DNA from: Kosakonia quasisacchari
Lineage (GTDB): Bacteria > Pseudomonadota > Gammaproteobacteria > Enterobacterales > Enterobacteriaceae
Assembly (NCBI RefSeq): GCF_004331415.1
Contig: NZ_SJOP01000001.1
Location: 248,001-312,000 of the forward strand
Length of the DNA stretch: 64,000 bases
Direction: 5' to 3'
Under the pieces are notes generated by a model. The model saw only the letters and a program-made list of their open reading frames with translations, had not been told where the DNA came from and made no database searches. Shown here in pieces: positions 9,692 through 20,816 of the stretch. Made by a program: the position numbers and the translations under genes. Position 1 is the first letter of the stretch. The number at the start of each line of letters is the position of its first letter.

Positions 9692-9779
9692 AACGGCATC
9701 CCCGGGGGAGAAAAAGAGTGGGGGAAGTATATCACAGCGAAGACGTTACCCGAATGGCTCCGGGTAACGTGATGAACAA

Positions 9780-10043
9780 TTACAGCACCATACGAACAAT
9801 TTCGATATTGCCGAGTTCTTCGTACAGCGTCTCTACCTGCTCAATATGTGTTGCGGTGATGGTGATGGATACCGAGTGGTAATTGCCTTTGCTGCTCGGT
9901 TTTACCTGCGGAGAGTAATCACCTGGCGCATGGCGCTGTACCACTTCAACCACCAGATCAACCAGCTCTGGTTTCGCCAGACCCATCACTTTGTAAGTAA
10001 AAGGAGTCGGGAATTCAAGCAGTTCTTTAAGATTGGTTTTCAT
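9780..10043 (-). CDS. ybeD: DUF493 family protein YbeD
   Basis: An 87-aa conserved protein with a ferredoxin-like fold in its E. coli counterpart; its function is not established. The sequence is nearly that of E. coli YbeD, ending [17 protein letters not shown] 10043 ([12 protein letters not shown]) was taken; extending to 10079 would run into the dacA terminator hairpin. It sits between dacA and lipB, separated from dacA by a strong terminator, so it probably has its own promoter. Confidence 0.93.
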   Translation of the reverse strand: MKTNLKELLEFPTPFTYKVMGLAKPELVDLVVEVVQRHAPGDYSPQVKPSSKGNYHSVSITITATHIEQVETLYEELGNIEIVRMVL

Positions 10044-10060
10044 GTCAGCTCCGGCGTAAA

Positions 10061-10095
10061 AAATAAGAACTCCTGCCACAAGGGCAGGAGTTTTT
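10061..10095 (-). terminator. Terminator downstream of dacA
   Basis: ACTCCTGCC (10069-10077) and GGCAGGAGT (10083-10091) form a perfect 9-bp stem. A T-rich tail follows on the minus strand, and a T-run also on the plus strand. Confidence 0.88.
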
Positions 10096-10147
10096 CTGAG
10101 ATGCTAAGTATATGGGGGCGGAAATCACACTTTCAAGTGTTCAATTT

Positions 10148-11359
10148 TTAGCCAAACCAATGATGGAACATCAATTTAATGTAATCAATGATTTTGCCGA
10201 AGAAATTGCCTTCCGGAATCTCCTGCAGCACGACTAGCGGGCGCTGTTCGATGGTTTTACCATCCAACTGGAAGTTAATTGAACCAACCACCTGATTTTT
10301 CTGCAGCGGCGCGTGCAGTTCGCTGGTGTTCAGCACATAGCTGGCTTTCAGATCTTTCATACGGCCGCGCGGAATGGTCAGGTACACGTCTTTATCAACG
10401 CCAAGCGAAGCGCGATCGCTGTCGCCAAACCATGCTGGCTCTGAAGCAAACTCTTTACCGGCTTTGAGCGGACTTACGGTTTCAAAGAAACGGAAGCCCC
10501 AGGTCAGCAGTTTCTTGCTTTCAGTTTCACGGCCTTTAAACGTGCGACCACCCATCACAGCAGATATCAGGCGCATCTGGCCTTCGGTTGCCGACGCCAC
10601 CAGGTTATAACCCGCTTTATCGGTGTGACCGGTTTTAATCCCGTCGACATTCAGGCTGTTATCCCACAGCAGGCCATTACGGTTGGTCTGACGAATGCCA
10701 TTAAAGGTGAACTCTTTCTCTTTATAGATGGAGTATTCATTCGGCACATCGCGGATAAGCGCCTGACCAATCAGTGCCATATCGCGCGCAGAACTGTACT
10801 GACCATCAGCATCCAGGCCGTGTACAGTCTGGAAGTGGCTGTTTTGCAGGCCCAGCGCTTTTACATAGTTGTTCATCAGACCGACAAACGCATCCTGGCT
10901 GCCCGCCACATAATCGGCCATCGCAACGCAGGCATCGTTACCGGATTGCAGGTTGATACCACGGATCAGTTGGGAAACCGGTACTTGCATACCGGGTTTC
11001 AGGAACATCAACGAAGAACCACGAAACACCGGGTTGCCGGTGGCCCAGGCGTCGTTACCAATCGTGACCAGATCGCTGTCTTTGAATTTGCCCGCTTTCA
11101 TGGCCTGGCCAATGACATAGCTGGTCATCATCTTGGTCAGGCTTGCCGGATCGCGGCGCGCATCGGCGTTTTGCTCAGCCAGCACTTTGCCGGAGTTATA
11201 GTCGATCAGGATATAGGATTCCGCGTCAATCTGCGGGACGCCAGGGATCATGGTCTTAATATTCAGGTCATCGGCATGCGCAGCGGAAAGAGAGGCTGCA
11301 GTCAGCGCCGTGGTGAGCGCCAGGCGCTGCATAAAACGAACGGAAAAAGTGGTCTTCAT
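10148..11359 (-). CDS. dacA: D-alanyl-D-alanine carboxypeptidase DacA (PBP5)
   Basis: Periplasmic, membrane-anchored peptidase that removes the terminal D-Ala of peptidoglycan stem pentapeptides and helps keep rod shape. It is 403 aa as in E. coli. There is a signal peptide of about 29 residues ending AHA. The penicillin-binding motifs are S73-x-x-K76 (SLTK), S139-G-N and K242-T-G. The C-terminal amphipathic anchor is [30 protein letters not shown]-type palindrome lies upstream at 11405-11420. The gene follows rlpA with a 139-bp gap, so it may have its own promoter. Confidence 0.98.
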   Translation of the reverse strand: MKTTFSVRFMQRLALTTALTAASLSAAHADDLNIKTMIPGVPQIDAESYILIDYNSGKVLAEQNADARRDPASLTKMMTSYVIGQAMKAGKFKDSDLVTIGNDAWATGNPVFRGSSLMFLKPGMQVPVSQLIRGINLQSGNDACVAMADYVAGSQDAFVGLMNNYVKALGLQNSHFQTVHGLDADGQYSSARDMALIGQALIRDVPNEYSIYKEKEFTFNGIRQTNRNGLLWDNSLNVDGIKTGHTDKAGYNLVASATEGQMRLISAVMGGRTFKGRETESKKLLTWGFRFFETVSPLKAGKEFASEPAWFGDSDRASLGVDKDVYLTIPRGRMKDLKASYVLNTSELHAPLQKNQVVGSINFQLDGKTIEQRPLVVLQEIPEGNFFGKIIDYIKLMFHHWFG

Positions 11360-11498
11360 GGTCGAACAACGACATCCGTGATGGAGTTAAAAAAAGTGCC
11401 TTACTATAGCAAAAGCTATACTTGCAGGCATCTGACTTTCAGCATGACTTTGTTAATGTTGCTGACATAAGTTGACAAAGTCAGACACCTTAGCAAGT

Positions 11499-12692
11499 TT
11501 ACTGGGCGTTCGTAACGAATGACTGCAACTGCGCCTCGTTTTGCAGGCGCTGCTGCAAGGCGCTGGCGTCCGCTTTGTTGCTAAATGGCCCTAGCTGTAC
11601 ACGCCAGACAGCACCATTTTGCGTGACGCGGCCAGGAACCGCAAATTGCTGCGCCAGACGCTGCTGGTATTGCTGCGCACGCGTCTGATCGCTAACGGCA
11701 CCCACCTGCACCATATAACCACTACTGCTTGCCGCCGCAGCGCCGCTGGCAGGCGCGGCAGTATGTACGTTGCCCTGGACCGAACCTGGTGCAGTCACTG
11801 GCGAAGTGCGCGTTGGTGTGTAAGTTTGCGCAGCCGGAGCGGTCTGCGTCACCGGCGTAGCCGTTGGCGTCACAGAGGTTGTTGCAGGTTGCGCTGCTGT
11901 CGCGGCGGCAGTATCGGCGCTTCCTTCCAGTACGCCAGAGGCGAGTGGTGTCGGCGCACCCAGGAAGCCGCCGCTACGCACTGGCGCAGCGGTTGTGTCG
12001 TCGTTTTTCAGCGTATCGTTGCTGATAGCGTGTACATTGCCCTGCGGCTCTACGGGCTGCGGAGCAGAAGATACGCTGCCAGGGCCGTCGCCAAGATCGG
12101 GACGCGCTGGCAATGCGTACGTTTGCTGTGCAACTTTCGTACACGCCATACCCGGGCCGGAAAGGGAACCATCCTGCGCAACAATAATCGGATCGATACG
12201 CACTTTGGTGTTATTGGAGGTGTTCAGTCGATCCGCCGCCGCGCGCGACAGGGAAATCACGCGATCGTTGCCGTACGGCCCGCGATCGTTAATACGCACC
12301 ACGATCATGCGCCCATTCGCCAGGTTGGTGATACGCGCATAGCTCGGAATGGGCAGCGTCGGGTGTGCTGCGGTAAGCTGCATCGGATCGAACGCTTCGC
12401 CGGAAGCCGTCAAATTGCTGCCGGGTTCGGCATCATAAATGGCGGCCAATCCCGCCTGGCTAAAGTTCGCCGGATTCTGCACAATTTTGTAGCGCTTACC
12501 GTCGCGTTCATAATCCTGATTCGCCGTGGCGACAGGCGCTTCGTAATGAGGCTCCGCACCGCTAATTTCAACGACAGGGCCATTACACACCGCAGGTTGC
12601 GGCGCTACGGTCGTTTGCTGCTGACCATCATCGTTTGAACATGCCGCCAGTAATCCTGCTGCTATGCAGATCCCAAGCCATTGCTTACGCAT
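11499..12692 (-). CDS. rlpA: Septal-ring lipoprotein / endolytic transglycosylase RlpA
   Basis: Outer-membrane lipoprotein with a lipobox LLAAC (lipidated C18), a double-psi beta-barrel domain (~residues 75-160, IYDAEPGSNLTASGEAF, VRINDRGPYG) and a C-terminal SPOR domain from about residue 324 that binds denuded septal glycan. It is 397 aa. The Thr/Ala/Pro/Gln-rich linker between the domains is long, which accounts for the extra length against E. coli (~362). ATG 12692 (MRKQWLGIC) gives the signal sequence directly; the upstream extension lacks one. It starts 10 bp after mrdB. Confidence 0.94.
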   Translation of the reverse strand: MRKQWLGICIAAGLLAACSNDDGQQQTTVAPQPAVCNGPVVEISGAEPHYEAPVATANQDYERDGKRYKIVQNPANFSQAGLAAIYDAEPGSNLTASGEAFDPMQLTAAHPTLPIPSYARITNLANGRMIVVRINDRGPYGNDRVISLSRAAADRLNTSNNTKVRIDPIIVAQDGSLSGPGMACTKVAQQTYALPARPDLGDGPGSVSSAPQPVEPQGNVHAISNDTLKNDDTTAAPVRSGGFLGAPTPLASGVLEGSADTAAATAAQPATTSVTPTATPVTQTAPAAQTYTPTRTSPVTAPGSVQGNVHTAAPASGAAAASSSGYMVQVGAVSDQTRAQQYQQRLAQQFAVPGRVTQNGAVWRVQLGPFSNKADASALQQRLQNEAQLQSFVTNAQ

Positions 12693-12702
12693 TGCCCACC
12701 TC

Positions 12703-13815
12703 TTATACGCTCTTTGACAACATTTTCCTGTGGGTATGGATCGACATAACGATGCCAAACCCGGCCATGAGTACGATCAGGGCAGAACCCCCGTAACTGA
12801 TCAGTGGCAGCGGTACGCCGACCACCGGCAGGATACCGCTCACCATACCAATATTTACGAACACATAAACGAACAAAATCAACATCAAACCACCAGCCAT
12901 TACGCGTCCGAATGTGGTTTGCGCCCGGGCGGCAATCCAAAGCCCACGCATAATCAGCAACACATACAGCGCCAGCAAAATCAGAATGCCGACGAGACCC
13001 AGCTCTTCCGCCAGCACGGCAAAGATAAAGTCAGTATGGCGTTCGGGCAGAAACTCCAGTTGCGACTGAGTTCCATGCAGCCATCCCTTACCGCTCAGAC
13101 CGCCGGAACCGATGGCAATTTTTGACTGAATAATATGATAGCCCGCGCCGAGCGGATCGGTTTCGGGATCAAGGAGCATCATCACGCGCTGGCGCTGATA
13201 ATCATGCATCAGGAAGAACCACAGTACCGGGATAAACGCCGCCACCAGCACGGCGGCAATACCAATCAACCGCCAGCTTAATCCGGAAAGAAACAGCACA
13301 AACAGCCCGGAGAGCACCACGAGGATGGAGGTTCCCAAATCTGGCTGCGCCGCCACCAGCAGCGTCGGCACGAAAATCAGCGCCAGCGCGATAGCGGTAT
13401 TCTTCAGCGAAGGCGGGCAGACATCGCGGTTAATAAAACGCGCCACCATCAACGGTACGGCAATTTTGGCTATTTCCGAAGGTTGAAAACGCACAACGCC
13501 CAAATCTAGCCAGCGCTGCGCCCCTTTTGAAATAGCGCCGAAAGCATCCACCGCGACAAGCAAAATTACACAGAAAATATAGAGATAGGGTGCCCAACCT
13601 TCATAGACGCGTGGCGGTACCTGCGCCAGGATAACCATGATAATCAGCCCCATGGCGATCTGGCCGACTTTACGCTCGGTCATACCGATATCCTGGCCGC
13701 TGGCGCTCCAGATAACGATCGCGCTGTAAAATAGCAGCGCGAGGATAATCAACATCATCACCGGATCGATGTGGATTTTATCCCAGAACGATTTCTTGTT
13801 CGGATTATCCGTCAT
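12703..13815 (-). CDS. mrdB: Peptidoglycan glycosyltransferase RodA (MrdB)
   Basis: SEDS-family polymerase that makes glycan strands for lateral wall growth together with PBP2. It is 370 aa with about ten membrane segments. The signature late segment [23 protein letters not shown] is present, and the catalytic-loop region is around [19 protein letters not shown]. The start ATG 13815 ([10 protein letters not shown]) gives the E. coli length; the longer frame runs into mrdA. One base separates it from the mrdA stop, so the two are co-translated. Confidence 0.97.
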   Translation of the reverse strand: MTDNPNKKSFWDKIHIDPVMMLIILALLFYSAIVIWSASGQDIGMTERKVGQIAMGLIIMVILAQVPPRVYEGWAPYLYIFCVILLVAVDAFGAISKGAQRWLDLGVVRFQPSEIAKIAVPLMVARFINRDVCPPSLKNTAIALALIFVPTLLVAAQPDLGTSILVVLSGLFVLFLSGLSWRLIGIAAVLVAAFIPVLWFFLMHDYQRQRVMMLLDPETDPLGAGYHIIQSKIAIGSGGLSGKGWLHGTQSQLEFLPERHTDFIFAVLAEELGLVGILILLALYVLLIMRGLWIAARAQTTFGRVMAGGLMLILFVYVFVNIGMVSGILPVVGVPLPLISYGGSALIVLMAGFGIVMSIHTHRKMLSKSV

Positions 13816-13816
13816 G

Positions 13817-15718
13817 TTATTGGTCCTCCACGGCTGCCGTGGACGGGTTTTCCGTTGGCAGTTCGGTGTTGTTATCGCCAAGCATAATGTGGTCGAGGAT
13901 CTGTCGCATAATTGTACCCACCGCTGGACCTGCGCCACCGTTTTCCAGAATAACCGCGACGGCGACCTGCGGATTATCGTAAGGAGCAAATGCTGTCATC
14001 AATTTATGGTCGCGCAGACGTTCTGCAATTCGGTGGGCGTTATAGGTTTCGTTCGCTTTCAAACCAAAGACCTGGGCAGTACCTGATTTCGCCGCGACTT
14101 TGTACGGTGCGTTGGCGAAATACTTATGACCCGTACCGTTAGGGCGGTTGGCTACGCCATACATCCCGTCTTTGGCAATCTCCCAGTAGCCAGAGTGAAT
14201 ATCACCCACTGGCGGCTGTGCAGGCTGCTTCCACGGAACCTGCTTACCATCTTCCACCGTGCTCATCAGCAGATGCGGCACCTTAACAACACCGTCATTA
14301 ATCAGCGTCATCATCGCTTTGTTCATCTGCAATGGCGTCGCTGTCCAGTAACCCTGGCCGATCCCCACCGGAATGGTATCGCCTTGGTACCACGGTTTTT
14401 TAAAGCGCTTCAGTTTCCATTCGCGGGTTGGCATGTTCCCGGCGCGCTCTTCCGAGAGGTCAACGCCGGTATAGTGTCCGTAGCCAAATTTGCCCATCCA
14501 TTCTGCCAGGCGATCAATGCCCATATCATAGGCGACTTGATAGAAGAAAGTATCGGCGGACTCTTCCAGCGATTTGGTAACATTCAGGTGGCCGTGCCCC
14601 CATTTTTTCCAGTCGCGGTAGCGTTTTTCTGAGCCGGGTAATTGCCACCAGCCGGGATCGAACAAGCTGGTGTTACGCGTGATCACCCCGGCGCTGAGTG
14701 CGGAAACGGCCACATACGGTTTCACCGTGGACGCAGGCGGGTAAACCCCTTGCGTTGCGCGGTTGATCAGCGGCGTATTCGGATCGTTTAACAGTGAGGC
14801 GTAGTCTTTGCTGGAAATGCCATCAACAAACAGGTTCGGATCGTAGCTTGGCATCGACACCAGCGCGAGAATGCTGCCATTGCGTGGATCGGTTACTACC
14901 ACGGCGGCACGGCTGCCAGCGAGCAGCGTTTCAATATATTGCTGGAGTTTTAAATCCAGCGTCAGGTAGATATCGTGACCAGCCTGCGGCGGCACCTCTT
15001 TGAGCTGACGGATCACGCGGCCGCGGTTATTGACTTCCACCTCTTCATAACCGGTCTGACCGTGCAGCACATCTTCGTAATAGCGCTCAATACCCAGTTT
15101 TCCGATATCGTGGGTGGCGGCGTAGTTTGCCAGCTTGCCCTCTTTATCCAGCCGTTCGACGTCTTTATCGTTAATTTTCGACACGTAACCAATGACGTGA
15201 GTCAGCGCGGAACCATACGGATAAAAACGGCGCTTGTAGCCCTTGACCTCAACGCCGGGGAAACGGTACTGGTTAACCGCAAAGCGCGCCACCTGGACTT
15301 CAGTCAGGTTAGTTTTTACCGGGATTGAGGTGAAGCGGTGCGAGCGCGAGCGCTCTTTTTTGAAGTTGGCGATGTCATCGTCGTTAAGATCGACCACATC
15401 GCGCAAGGCATCCAGCGTTTGCTGCACATCATCGACTTTCTCCGGCATCATCTCGACCTGGTAGATGGTGCGGTTCAGCGCCAGTGGCGTGCCGTTGCGA
15501 TCGTAGATAATGCCGCGGCTTGGCGCGATAGGCACCAGCTTGATGCGGTTTTCGTTGGAGCGGGTCTGGTAGTCTGCAAAACGGACGATTTGCAGGTTAT
15601 AAAGGTTGGCTACCAGCACGCCGGTAAGCAGCAAAATCCCCGTAAAAGCGACCACCGCCCGGCGCACAAACAGCGCGGACTCAGCCGTATAGTCGCGAAA
15701 AGAATTCTGTAATTTCAT
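13817..15718 (-). CDS. mrdA: Peptidoglycan D,D-transpeptidase PBP2 (MrdA)
   Basis: Cross-links peptidoglycan during elongation, partner of RodA. It is 633 aa, identical in length to E. coli. There is one N-terminal membrane helix (residues ~20-42), a pedestal domain, then the transpeptidase domain. The active-site serine is S330 in PPASTVKPY, with SADTFF and KSGTAQVF as the other two penicillin-binding motifs. It lies in the rsfS-rlmH-mrdA-mrdB-rlpA run, all on the minus strand with short gaps. Confidence 0.98.
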   Translation of the reverse strand: MKLQNSFRDYTAESALFVRRAVVAFTGILLLTGVLVANLYNLQIVRFADYQTRSNENRIKLVPIAPSRGIIYDRNGTPLALNRTIYQVEMMPEKVDDVQQTLDALRDVVDLNDDDIANFKKERSRSHRFTSIPVKTNLTEVQVARFAVNQYRFPGVEVKGYKRRFYPYGSALTHVIGYVSKINDKDVERLDKEGKLANYAATHDIGKLGIERYYEDVLHGQTGYEEVEVNNRGRVIRQLKEVPPQAGHDIYLTLDLKLQQYIETLLAGSRAAVVVTDPRNGSILALVSMPSYDPNLFVDGISSKDYASLLNDPNTPLINRATQGVYPPASTVKPYVAVSALSAGVITRNTSLFDPGWWQLPGSEKRYRDWKKWGHGHLNVTKSLEESADTFFYQVAYDMGIDRLAEWMGKFGYGHYTGVDLSEERAGNMPTREWKLKRFKKPWYQGDTIPVGIGQGYWTATPLQMNKAMMTLINDGVVKVPHLLMSTVEDGKQVPWKQPAQPPVGDIHSGYWEIAKDGMYGVANRPNGTGHKYFANAPYKVAAKSGTAQVFGLKANETYNAHRIAERLRDHKLMTAFAPYDNPQVAVAVILENGGAGPAVGTIMRQILDHIMLGDNNTELPTENPSTAAVEDQ

Positions 15719-15747
15719 CCGCTGCTTAATCTACCCAAGACTCGTCA

Positions 15748-16215
15748 TTACTCACGGTGATAAGGATGGTTGGTTGTAATACTCCATGCGCGATACAGGC
15801 TTTCGGCAACCAGCACGCGCACCAGCGGGTGAGGTAACGTTAGCGCAGAGAGTGACCAACTTTGTTCTGCCGCCGCTTTGCAGGCCGGAGATAGCCCTTC
15901 CGGCCCACCAATCAACAAGCTGACATCGCGCCCGTCTTGCTTCCAGCGTTCCAGCTCGTTTGCCAGCTGCGGTGTATCCCAGGGTTTGCCCGGAATATCG
16001 AGGGTAACGATACGGTTTTTGCCAGCCGCAGCCAGCATCAGTTCACCCTCTTTATCGAGAATACGTTTGATATCTGCGTTCTTGCCGCGCTTTCCCGCCG
16101 GAATTTCGATTAACTCGAACGGCATATCTTTTGGAAAGCGGCGCAGGTATTCACTAAAACCTGTCTGTACCCAGTCCGGCATTTTCGTGCCGACGGCGAC
16201 CAGTTGCAGTTTCAC
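15748..16215 (-). CDS. rlmH: 23S rRNA (pseudouridine1915-N3)-methyltransferase RlmH
   Basis: A 155-aa SPOUT-class methyltransferase that modifies helix 69 of 23S rRNA in the assembled 70S ribosome. The SAM-binding trefoil-knot segment [11 protein letters not shown] and the C-terminal [20 protein letters not shown] are typical, and the length equals E. coli RlmH. It starts 3 bp after rsfS and is transcribed with it. Confidence 0.97.
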   Translation of the reverse strand: MKLQLVAVGTKMPDWVQTGFSEYLRRFPKDMPFELIEIPAGKRGKNADIKRILDKEGELMLAAAGKNRIVTLDIPGKPWDTPQLANELERWKQDGRDVSLLIGGPEGLSPACKAAAEQSWSLSALTLPHPLVRVLVAESLYRAWSITTNHPYHRE

Positions 16216-16218
16216 GCA

Positions 16219-16569
<351 letters not shown>

Positions 16570-16778
16570 TTAATGAACGGCCTGACATTATACCTGAACT
16601 GCATCGATTGTCGGGGTAAGACAGCCCCGGCAAATTTTAAAGTTGGCTATCATCCCATCACGGCCGTATGAATGCATTGCCATTTTTGTAAAACAATCTC
16701 TGCGCGCGGAGGATAGCAGCCTGTGAGGGCGTGTCAATGGCCGAATCAGCGGTGTGAATAGGATGCATGAAAAACACG

Positions 16779-17396
16779 CTATACATCGTCAGCGTGCCAG
16801 GCTGCCCGGCTATTTAATACCCGCAACGTGGCGAAATCATCATGGATATCAATAGCGCTCCAGCACCCTTGATCAACACGAAAATGCCACAGCGATGCGG
16901 CTGGCATGTTGAGCAAGCGGGCGATCAACAAACTCAACACCCCCTGATGGCTGGCGATCAACACATTCTTGTGCTGACTTTTTATATCGGCAAGCAGCGC
17001 AATAACTTGCTCAATTCGTGCAGAAAATGCCTGAAATCCCTCACCATTGGTTGGTACGGCATGCTGCCAGTCGGTACACCAGGCGGCATAACTTTCCGGA
17101 TCTTCTCGTGTTAAATCGCGGTGATGGCGCATTTCCCAGTCGCCGAAAAACATCTCGTTGAGCAAGTGGGTGGTATGAACGGCAAGCGCGTGCGGTTTCA
17201 GCACGCGCGCCGCCGTCTGCTGCGCGCGCTCCAGTTCACTACACAGCACATAATCGAAGGGCACCTTAGCGAGTAAGTCGCACAGAGTTTCCGCCTGCGC
17301 CAACCCTTTGGACGTCAGCGGAGTCGGCGAGTGGCCGCTATAAAGCCCGGCGACGTTCGCTTCGGTTTCTCCGTGACGTATCAGCCAGAGTCGCAT
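16779..17396 (-). CDS. cobC: Alpha-ribazole phosphatase CobC (PhpB)
   Basis: Histidine-phosphatase-family enzyme acting late in cobalamin nucleotide-loop assembly. The phosphohistidine motif LIRHGETEAN gives R7-H8-G9-E10, and the second catalytic His is in IASHQGVLS. It is 205 aa from ATG 17396, with GGGAGAC upstream. A longer frame from 17711 would overlap the divergent cobD start and was rejected. It is head-to-head with cobD, 99 bp between starts. Confidence 0.93.
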   Translation of the reverse strand: MRLWLIRHGETEANVAGLYSGHSPTPLTSKGLAQAETLCDLLAKVPFDYVLCSELERAQQTAARVLKPHALAVHTTHLLNEMFFGDWEMRHHRDLTREDPESYAAWCTDWQHAVPTNGEGFQAFSARIEQVIALLADIKSQHKNVLIASHQGVLSLLIARLLNMPAASLWHFRVDQGCWSAIDIHDDFATLRVLNSRAAWHADDV

Positions 17397-17495
17397 TGTT
17401 GTCTCCCGTCTGGATGTGTGCGCAAAGTTTACCATTGCGTCCTGAATCACGGCCTCTTTTTCGTTTAAGATAACGGCTTTTAACCGGAGCGGAAG

Positions 17496-18590
17496 ATGGC
17501 TTTGTTTCACAGTGCGCACGGTGGCAACACGCGTGAGGCGGCAGAACTGTTGGGGATATCGGCGGAACAGTTGCTTGATTTCAGCGCCAACATTAACCCG
17601 GCTGGCATGCCGGCATCGCTTAAACATGCGTTGCAAAATAATCTGTCGCTTGCCGAGCGATACCCGGATGTTGAGTATCAGCGTCTGCATAAGGTACTGG
17701 CGGCTCATCATCAGGTTCCGGCTTCATGGATCCTCGCCGGAAACGGTGAAACGGAAGCCATCTTTGTGCTGGTCAACATGCTTAAGCCACGTAAAGCGAT
17801 GCTGATAACGCCTGGGTTTGCCGAATATCGCCGGGCGCTGGCATTGGTGGGGTGCATGATTAGCGACTATCACTTGCACGAAGTTGATGGCTGGCAGCTT
17901 ACTGATGCGCTGCTGAGCGCGCTTACCGCCGATCTTGACTGCTTATTTCTCTGTACACCGAATAATCCCACCGGTTTGTTGCCGGATGACGCCTTGCTGC
18001 ATGCGATTGCTGCACGTTGCAAAGCGCTGGGGATCACGTTAATCCTCGACGAAGCCTTTATGGATTTTATTCCCGAACGCGAGGGTTTCATTCCTTATCT
18101 GGCGCAGAATCCACACGTTTGGGTGCTGCGTTCACTCACCAAGTTTTACGCCATTCCTGGCTTGCGATTGGGGTATGTGCTGGGCAGCGACGAACAGCAA
18201 GTCCGGTATATGCGAGATGCGCAGATGCCGTGGTCCATCAATGCTTTTGCCGCGTTAGCCGGTGAGGTGATTTTGCAGGACAGCGATTATCAGCAGGCAA
18301 GCTGGAACTGGCTCAAGAATGAGCGTCCGCGCCTGTTCGCCGCCTTGAACGCATTACCGGGATTAACGGTCTGGCCTGGCTGCGCGAACTATCTTTTTAT
18401 GCGCTGTGACGCGCCAGATATGGAGTTGCAACGTGCATTGCTTTCCCGCCACATTTTAATTCGTAGCTGCGCCAATTACCCAGGGTTGGATGCGCGTTAT
18501 TACCGCGTGGCGGTGCGAAGCGAAGGGGAAAATGACCGGCTTATTGCTGCCATGACGGCGGTGATCAGTGGTATAAACCCTGTTCGTTGA
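17496..18590 (+). CDS. cobD: L-threonine-O-3-phosphate decarboxylase CobD
   Basis: PLP enzyme that makes (R)-1-amino-2-propanol O-2-phosphate, the linker between corrin ring and nucleotide loop of cobalamin. It is 364 aa, as in Salmonella. The PLP lysine is K216 ([18 protein letters not shown]), which coincides with the known Salmonella K216, and the N-terminal [11 protein letters not shown] is characteristic. E. coli K-12 lacks this gene at this locus. Its 3' end overlaps the convergent nadD by 26 bp. Confidence 0.95.
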   Translation: MALFHSAHGGNTREAAELLGISAEQLLDFSANINPAGMPASLKHALQNNLSLAERYPDVEYQRLHKVLAAHHQVPASWILAGNGETEAIFVLVNMLKPRKAMLITPGFAEYRRALALVGCMISDYHLHEVDGWQLTDALLSALTADLDCLFLCTPNNPTGLLPDDALLHAIAARCKALGITLILDEAFMDFIPEREGFIPYLAQNPHVWVLRSLTKFYAIPGLRLGYVLGSDEQQVRYMRDAQMPWSINAFAALAGEVILQDSDYQQASWNWLKNERPRLFAALNALPGLTVWPGCANYLFMRCDAPDMELQRALLSRHILIRSCANYPGLDARYYRVAVRSEGENDRLIAAMTAVISGINPVR

Positions 18591-19206
18591 TATACGCCAT
18601 GACAGGCTCGGGGAGCAGATCATCACACTTTTCACCGTGCTCCAGCCGTTCACGGATAAGCGTTGCCGAGATGTTGAACCACGGCGTTTCGGCAAGGTAA
18701 ATCCGCCCGGCAGGTAAGACATGCAGATCTTCAGCATTCGTGGTGAGATGGGCTTCCAGCCACAGCTGCTGTTCCTCCCGCTCCATGGTCAGCGGGTAAC
18801 CAGGGCGGCGGCAGACAATCAGATGGCAGTTATCCAGAATTGTCTCGTAGTGATGCCAGGAGGGGAATGTCAGCAGGGAATCCTGACCGATGATAAACGC
18901 CAGTGGGCACGTAGCGCCTTGCTCTTCCCGCCACTCCTTTAAGGTTTGCGCCGTGTATGAAGGCGTGTCGCGGCGCAGTTCGCGTTCATCAAGGGTGAAT
19001 AAGGGTTTGTCGGCAATCGCCAGCTCGATCATTTTTTTGCGTTGCTGACTGCTGGCTTCAGGTTGCGCGCGGTGCGGCGGCACGTTATTGGGCATGATAA
19101 TCACCCTGGAAAGGCTAATCAGGTTCGCCAGCGCTTCCACAGGTTTCAGGTGCCCATAATGGATCGGATCAAATGTACCGCCAAACAGTGCCTGCAACTG
19201 ATTCAT
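18565..19206 (-). CDS. nadD: Nicotinate-mononucleotide adenylyltransferase NadD
   Basis: Converts nicotinate mononucleotide and ATP to deamido-NAD, an essential step of NAD synthesis. It is 213 aa from ATG 19206 ([10 protein letters not shown]), equal to E. coli. The nucleotidyltransferase motifs are [12 protein letters not shown] and [10 protein letters not shown]. An alternative start three codons upstream (19215) overlaps the holA stop; I cannot separate them by ribosome-binding site, and family length favours 19206. Last gene of the leuS-lptE-holA-nadD unit. Confidence 0.95.
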   Translation of the reverse strand: MNQLQALFGGTFDPIHYGHLKPVEALANLISLSRVIIMPNNVPPHRAQPEASSQQRKKMIELAIADKPLFTLDERELRRDTPSYTAQTLKEWREEQGATCPLAFIIGQDSLLTFPSWHHYETILDNCHLIVCRRPGYPLTMEREEQQLWLEAHLTTNAEDLHVLPAGRIYLAETPWFNISATLIRERLEHGEKCDDLLPEPVMAYINEQGLYH

Positions 19207-19207
19207 A

Positions 19208-20239
19208 TCAACCATCAATAAAAACGTCTGCCAGTGCCTTATGACAGAGTAGCAGAGAAAGCCCTTCAAGCTCGGCCCAGACCGACTGACCAAAATCCTG
19301 CTTCACAATCAGTTCAATGCGGCTCAGCAAATGGACCGCCTGGCGTAACTGATCAAGGCTCAGGCGATTAAGCGCATCGCCCGTCACACTCCGGCGGTTT
19401 TGCCACACCCGATGCTTATCAAACAGTGCACGCAATGGCGAGTATGCTGACTGGCGTTTCAACGTCACCAGCAATAGCAATTCGCGTTGCACGGTACGCA
19501 GCAGGATCACGGGCTCACACGCTTCGAGTCGCAGCTGGGTAAGAATGTGCAACGCGCGTTTGCTTTTCCCGGCAAGTAGCGCATCAACCCAGTGGAAGGG
19601 GGTGAAGTGCGCCGCGTCATTTACCGCATGTTCCACGCGGGGCAGGGTGAGTTTTCCATCCGGCCACAGTAGCGCCAGGCGTTCGAGCGCTTGCGCCAGT
19701 GCCAGTAAGTTTCCTTCGTAGCAATAACAAAGTAACTGATTGGCGGCGTCGTCCAGTTCCAGCTTGTTTTGCTTTGCTCTGGCGGCAACCCAGCGCGGCA
19801 GGTTCGCTTGTTCCGGCGTCTGGCAGCTTACTTGCACGGCGCGGTTATTTAACTGCGTTATCCATGCCGCGTTTTCCTGCGCTTTGGTCAGTTTGTTCCC
19901 GCGGACCGTCAAAATGAGGTCGTCATGCAGCAGGCTAACCAGCTTTGCCAACTGTTCATTGATAGCAGCGTTTGGGCCATTTTCAGGCAACTGTAGCAGT
20001 AATGTCTGACGACTGGCGAACAGACTCAATGCCTGGCAGATGGAGAAAATCGCATCCCAATCCGTGCTGGCATCCAGTATGAAGGTATGGTGTTCGATAA
20101 AGCCCTGTTCAGAGGCGACCTGACGCACTGCGTCCTGGCTCTCTTGCAACAGCAGCGGATCATTACCGAGGAGTAAATACGCCGCGCGCAGCCCTTCATT
20201 AAGCTGCGCGCGGAGTTGTTCCGGATACAACCTGAGCAT
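19208..20239 (-). CDS. holA: DNA polymerase III subunit delta HolA
   Basis: Clamp-loader subunit that opens the beta sliding clamp. It is 343 aa like E. coli. N-terminal sequence [13 protein letters not shown] and the [13 protein letters not shown] segment match the family. The start overlaps the lptE stop by one base (TAATG), so the two are translationally coupled. Confidence 0.97.
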   Translation of the reverse strand: MLRLYPEQLRAQLNEGLRAAYLLLGNDPLLLQESQDAVRQVASEQGFIEHHTFILDASTDWDAIFSICQALSLFASRQTLLLQLPENGPNAAINEQLAKLVSLLHDDLILTVRGNKLTKAQENAAWITQLNNRAVQVSCQTPEQANLPRWVAARAKQNKLELDDAANQLLCYCYEGNLLALAQALERLALLWPDGKLTLPRVEHAVNDAAHFTPFHWVDALLAGKSKRALHILTQLRLEACEPVILLRTVQRELLLLVTLKRQSAYSPLRALFDKHRVWQNRRSVTGDALNRLSLDQLRQAVHLLSRIELIVKQDFGQSVWAELEGLSLLLCHKALADVFIDG

Positions 20240-20802
20240 TAGCTACCCGGTTGCGTCGAAGAGGAGCCTGTCGTCGAGGTGGCGGTGCCCTGCGCGCTTT
20301 TCGCGTCTGCAGTATGTACACTAGGCAGTTTACGAATCAGCTGTTCGGCTGCTTTGTCGTACATCTCCTGAACGATCATATCTTGCTCTGCGGCTTTCGC
20401 CAGCGCCGTTTGCGGGTTATCAAAGAAAGAACGATAAACTTTGGTATTGATCGGGTAAATATCATGACCCGGGATCAGTACGCTGGCGTTTACGGTCAGC
20501 ACCATTTGATATTCCGCAGTACGACCATCCTGGAAAACAGAAGCGGTGTCACGGGAGAACGTTACGGCCCCAAGACGCAAAGAAGGCACATCCTGACGTG
20601 TGGACGTTTTCTCCAACAATTCGACGCCATTCAGGCGTAACTGGCTGCGGATCGCGCGGCTCAGTGGGCCATTCGGATCCCCGGAGTCAAAGAACATCGT
20701 TTTCATTTCGGTCGGCACCTGCGTGGTATTACGCAGATGCCAGCCACATCCGGCGGTGATGAGCACCGCCAGTGATACGAACAATGTAGCCAGATATCGC
20801 AC
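20239..20802 (-). CDS. lptE: LPS-assembly lipoprotein LptE
   Basis: Outer-membrane lipoprotein that plugs the LptD barrel and helps deliver lipopolysaccharide to the cell surface. It is 187 aa. The lipobox LITAGC places the lipidated cysteine at C19, followed by [11 protein letters not shown], a strong family match. The C-terminal ~25 residues are Ser/Thr/Gly-rich and probably disordered. It begins 14 bp after leuS. Confidence 0.96.
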   Translation of the reverse strand: MRYLATLFVSLAVLITAGCGWHLRNTTQVPTEMKTMFFDSGDPNGPLSRAIRSQLRLNGVELLEKTSTRQDVPSLRLGAVTFSRDTASVFQDGRTAEYQMVLTVNASVLIPGHDIYPINTKVYRSFFDNPQTALAKAAEQDMIVQEMYDKAAEQLIRKLPSVHTADAKSAQGTATSTTGSSSTQPGS

Positions 20803-20816
20803 GTTTCCTCCCGCGC

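Noticed and set aside
10625..11470. 281-codon open frame antisense to dacA
   Set aside because: Full overlap with the well-supported dacA gene and no signature of its own.
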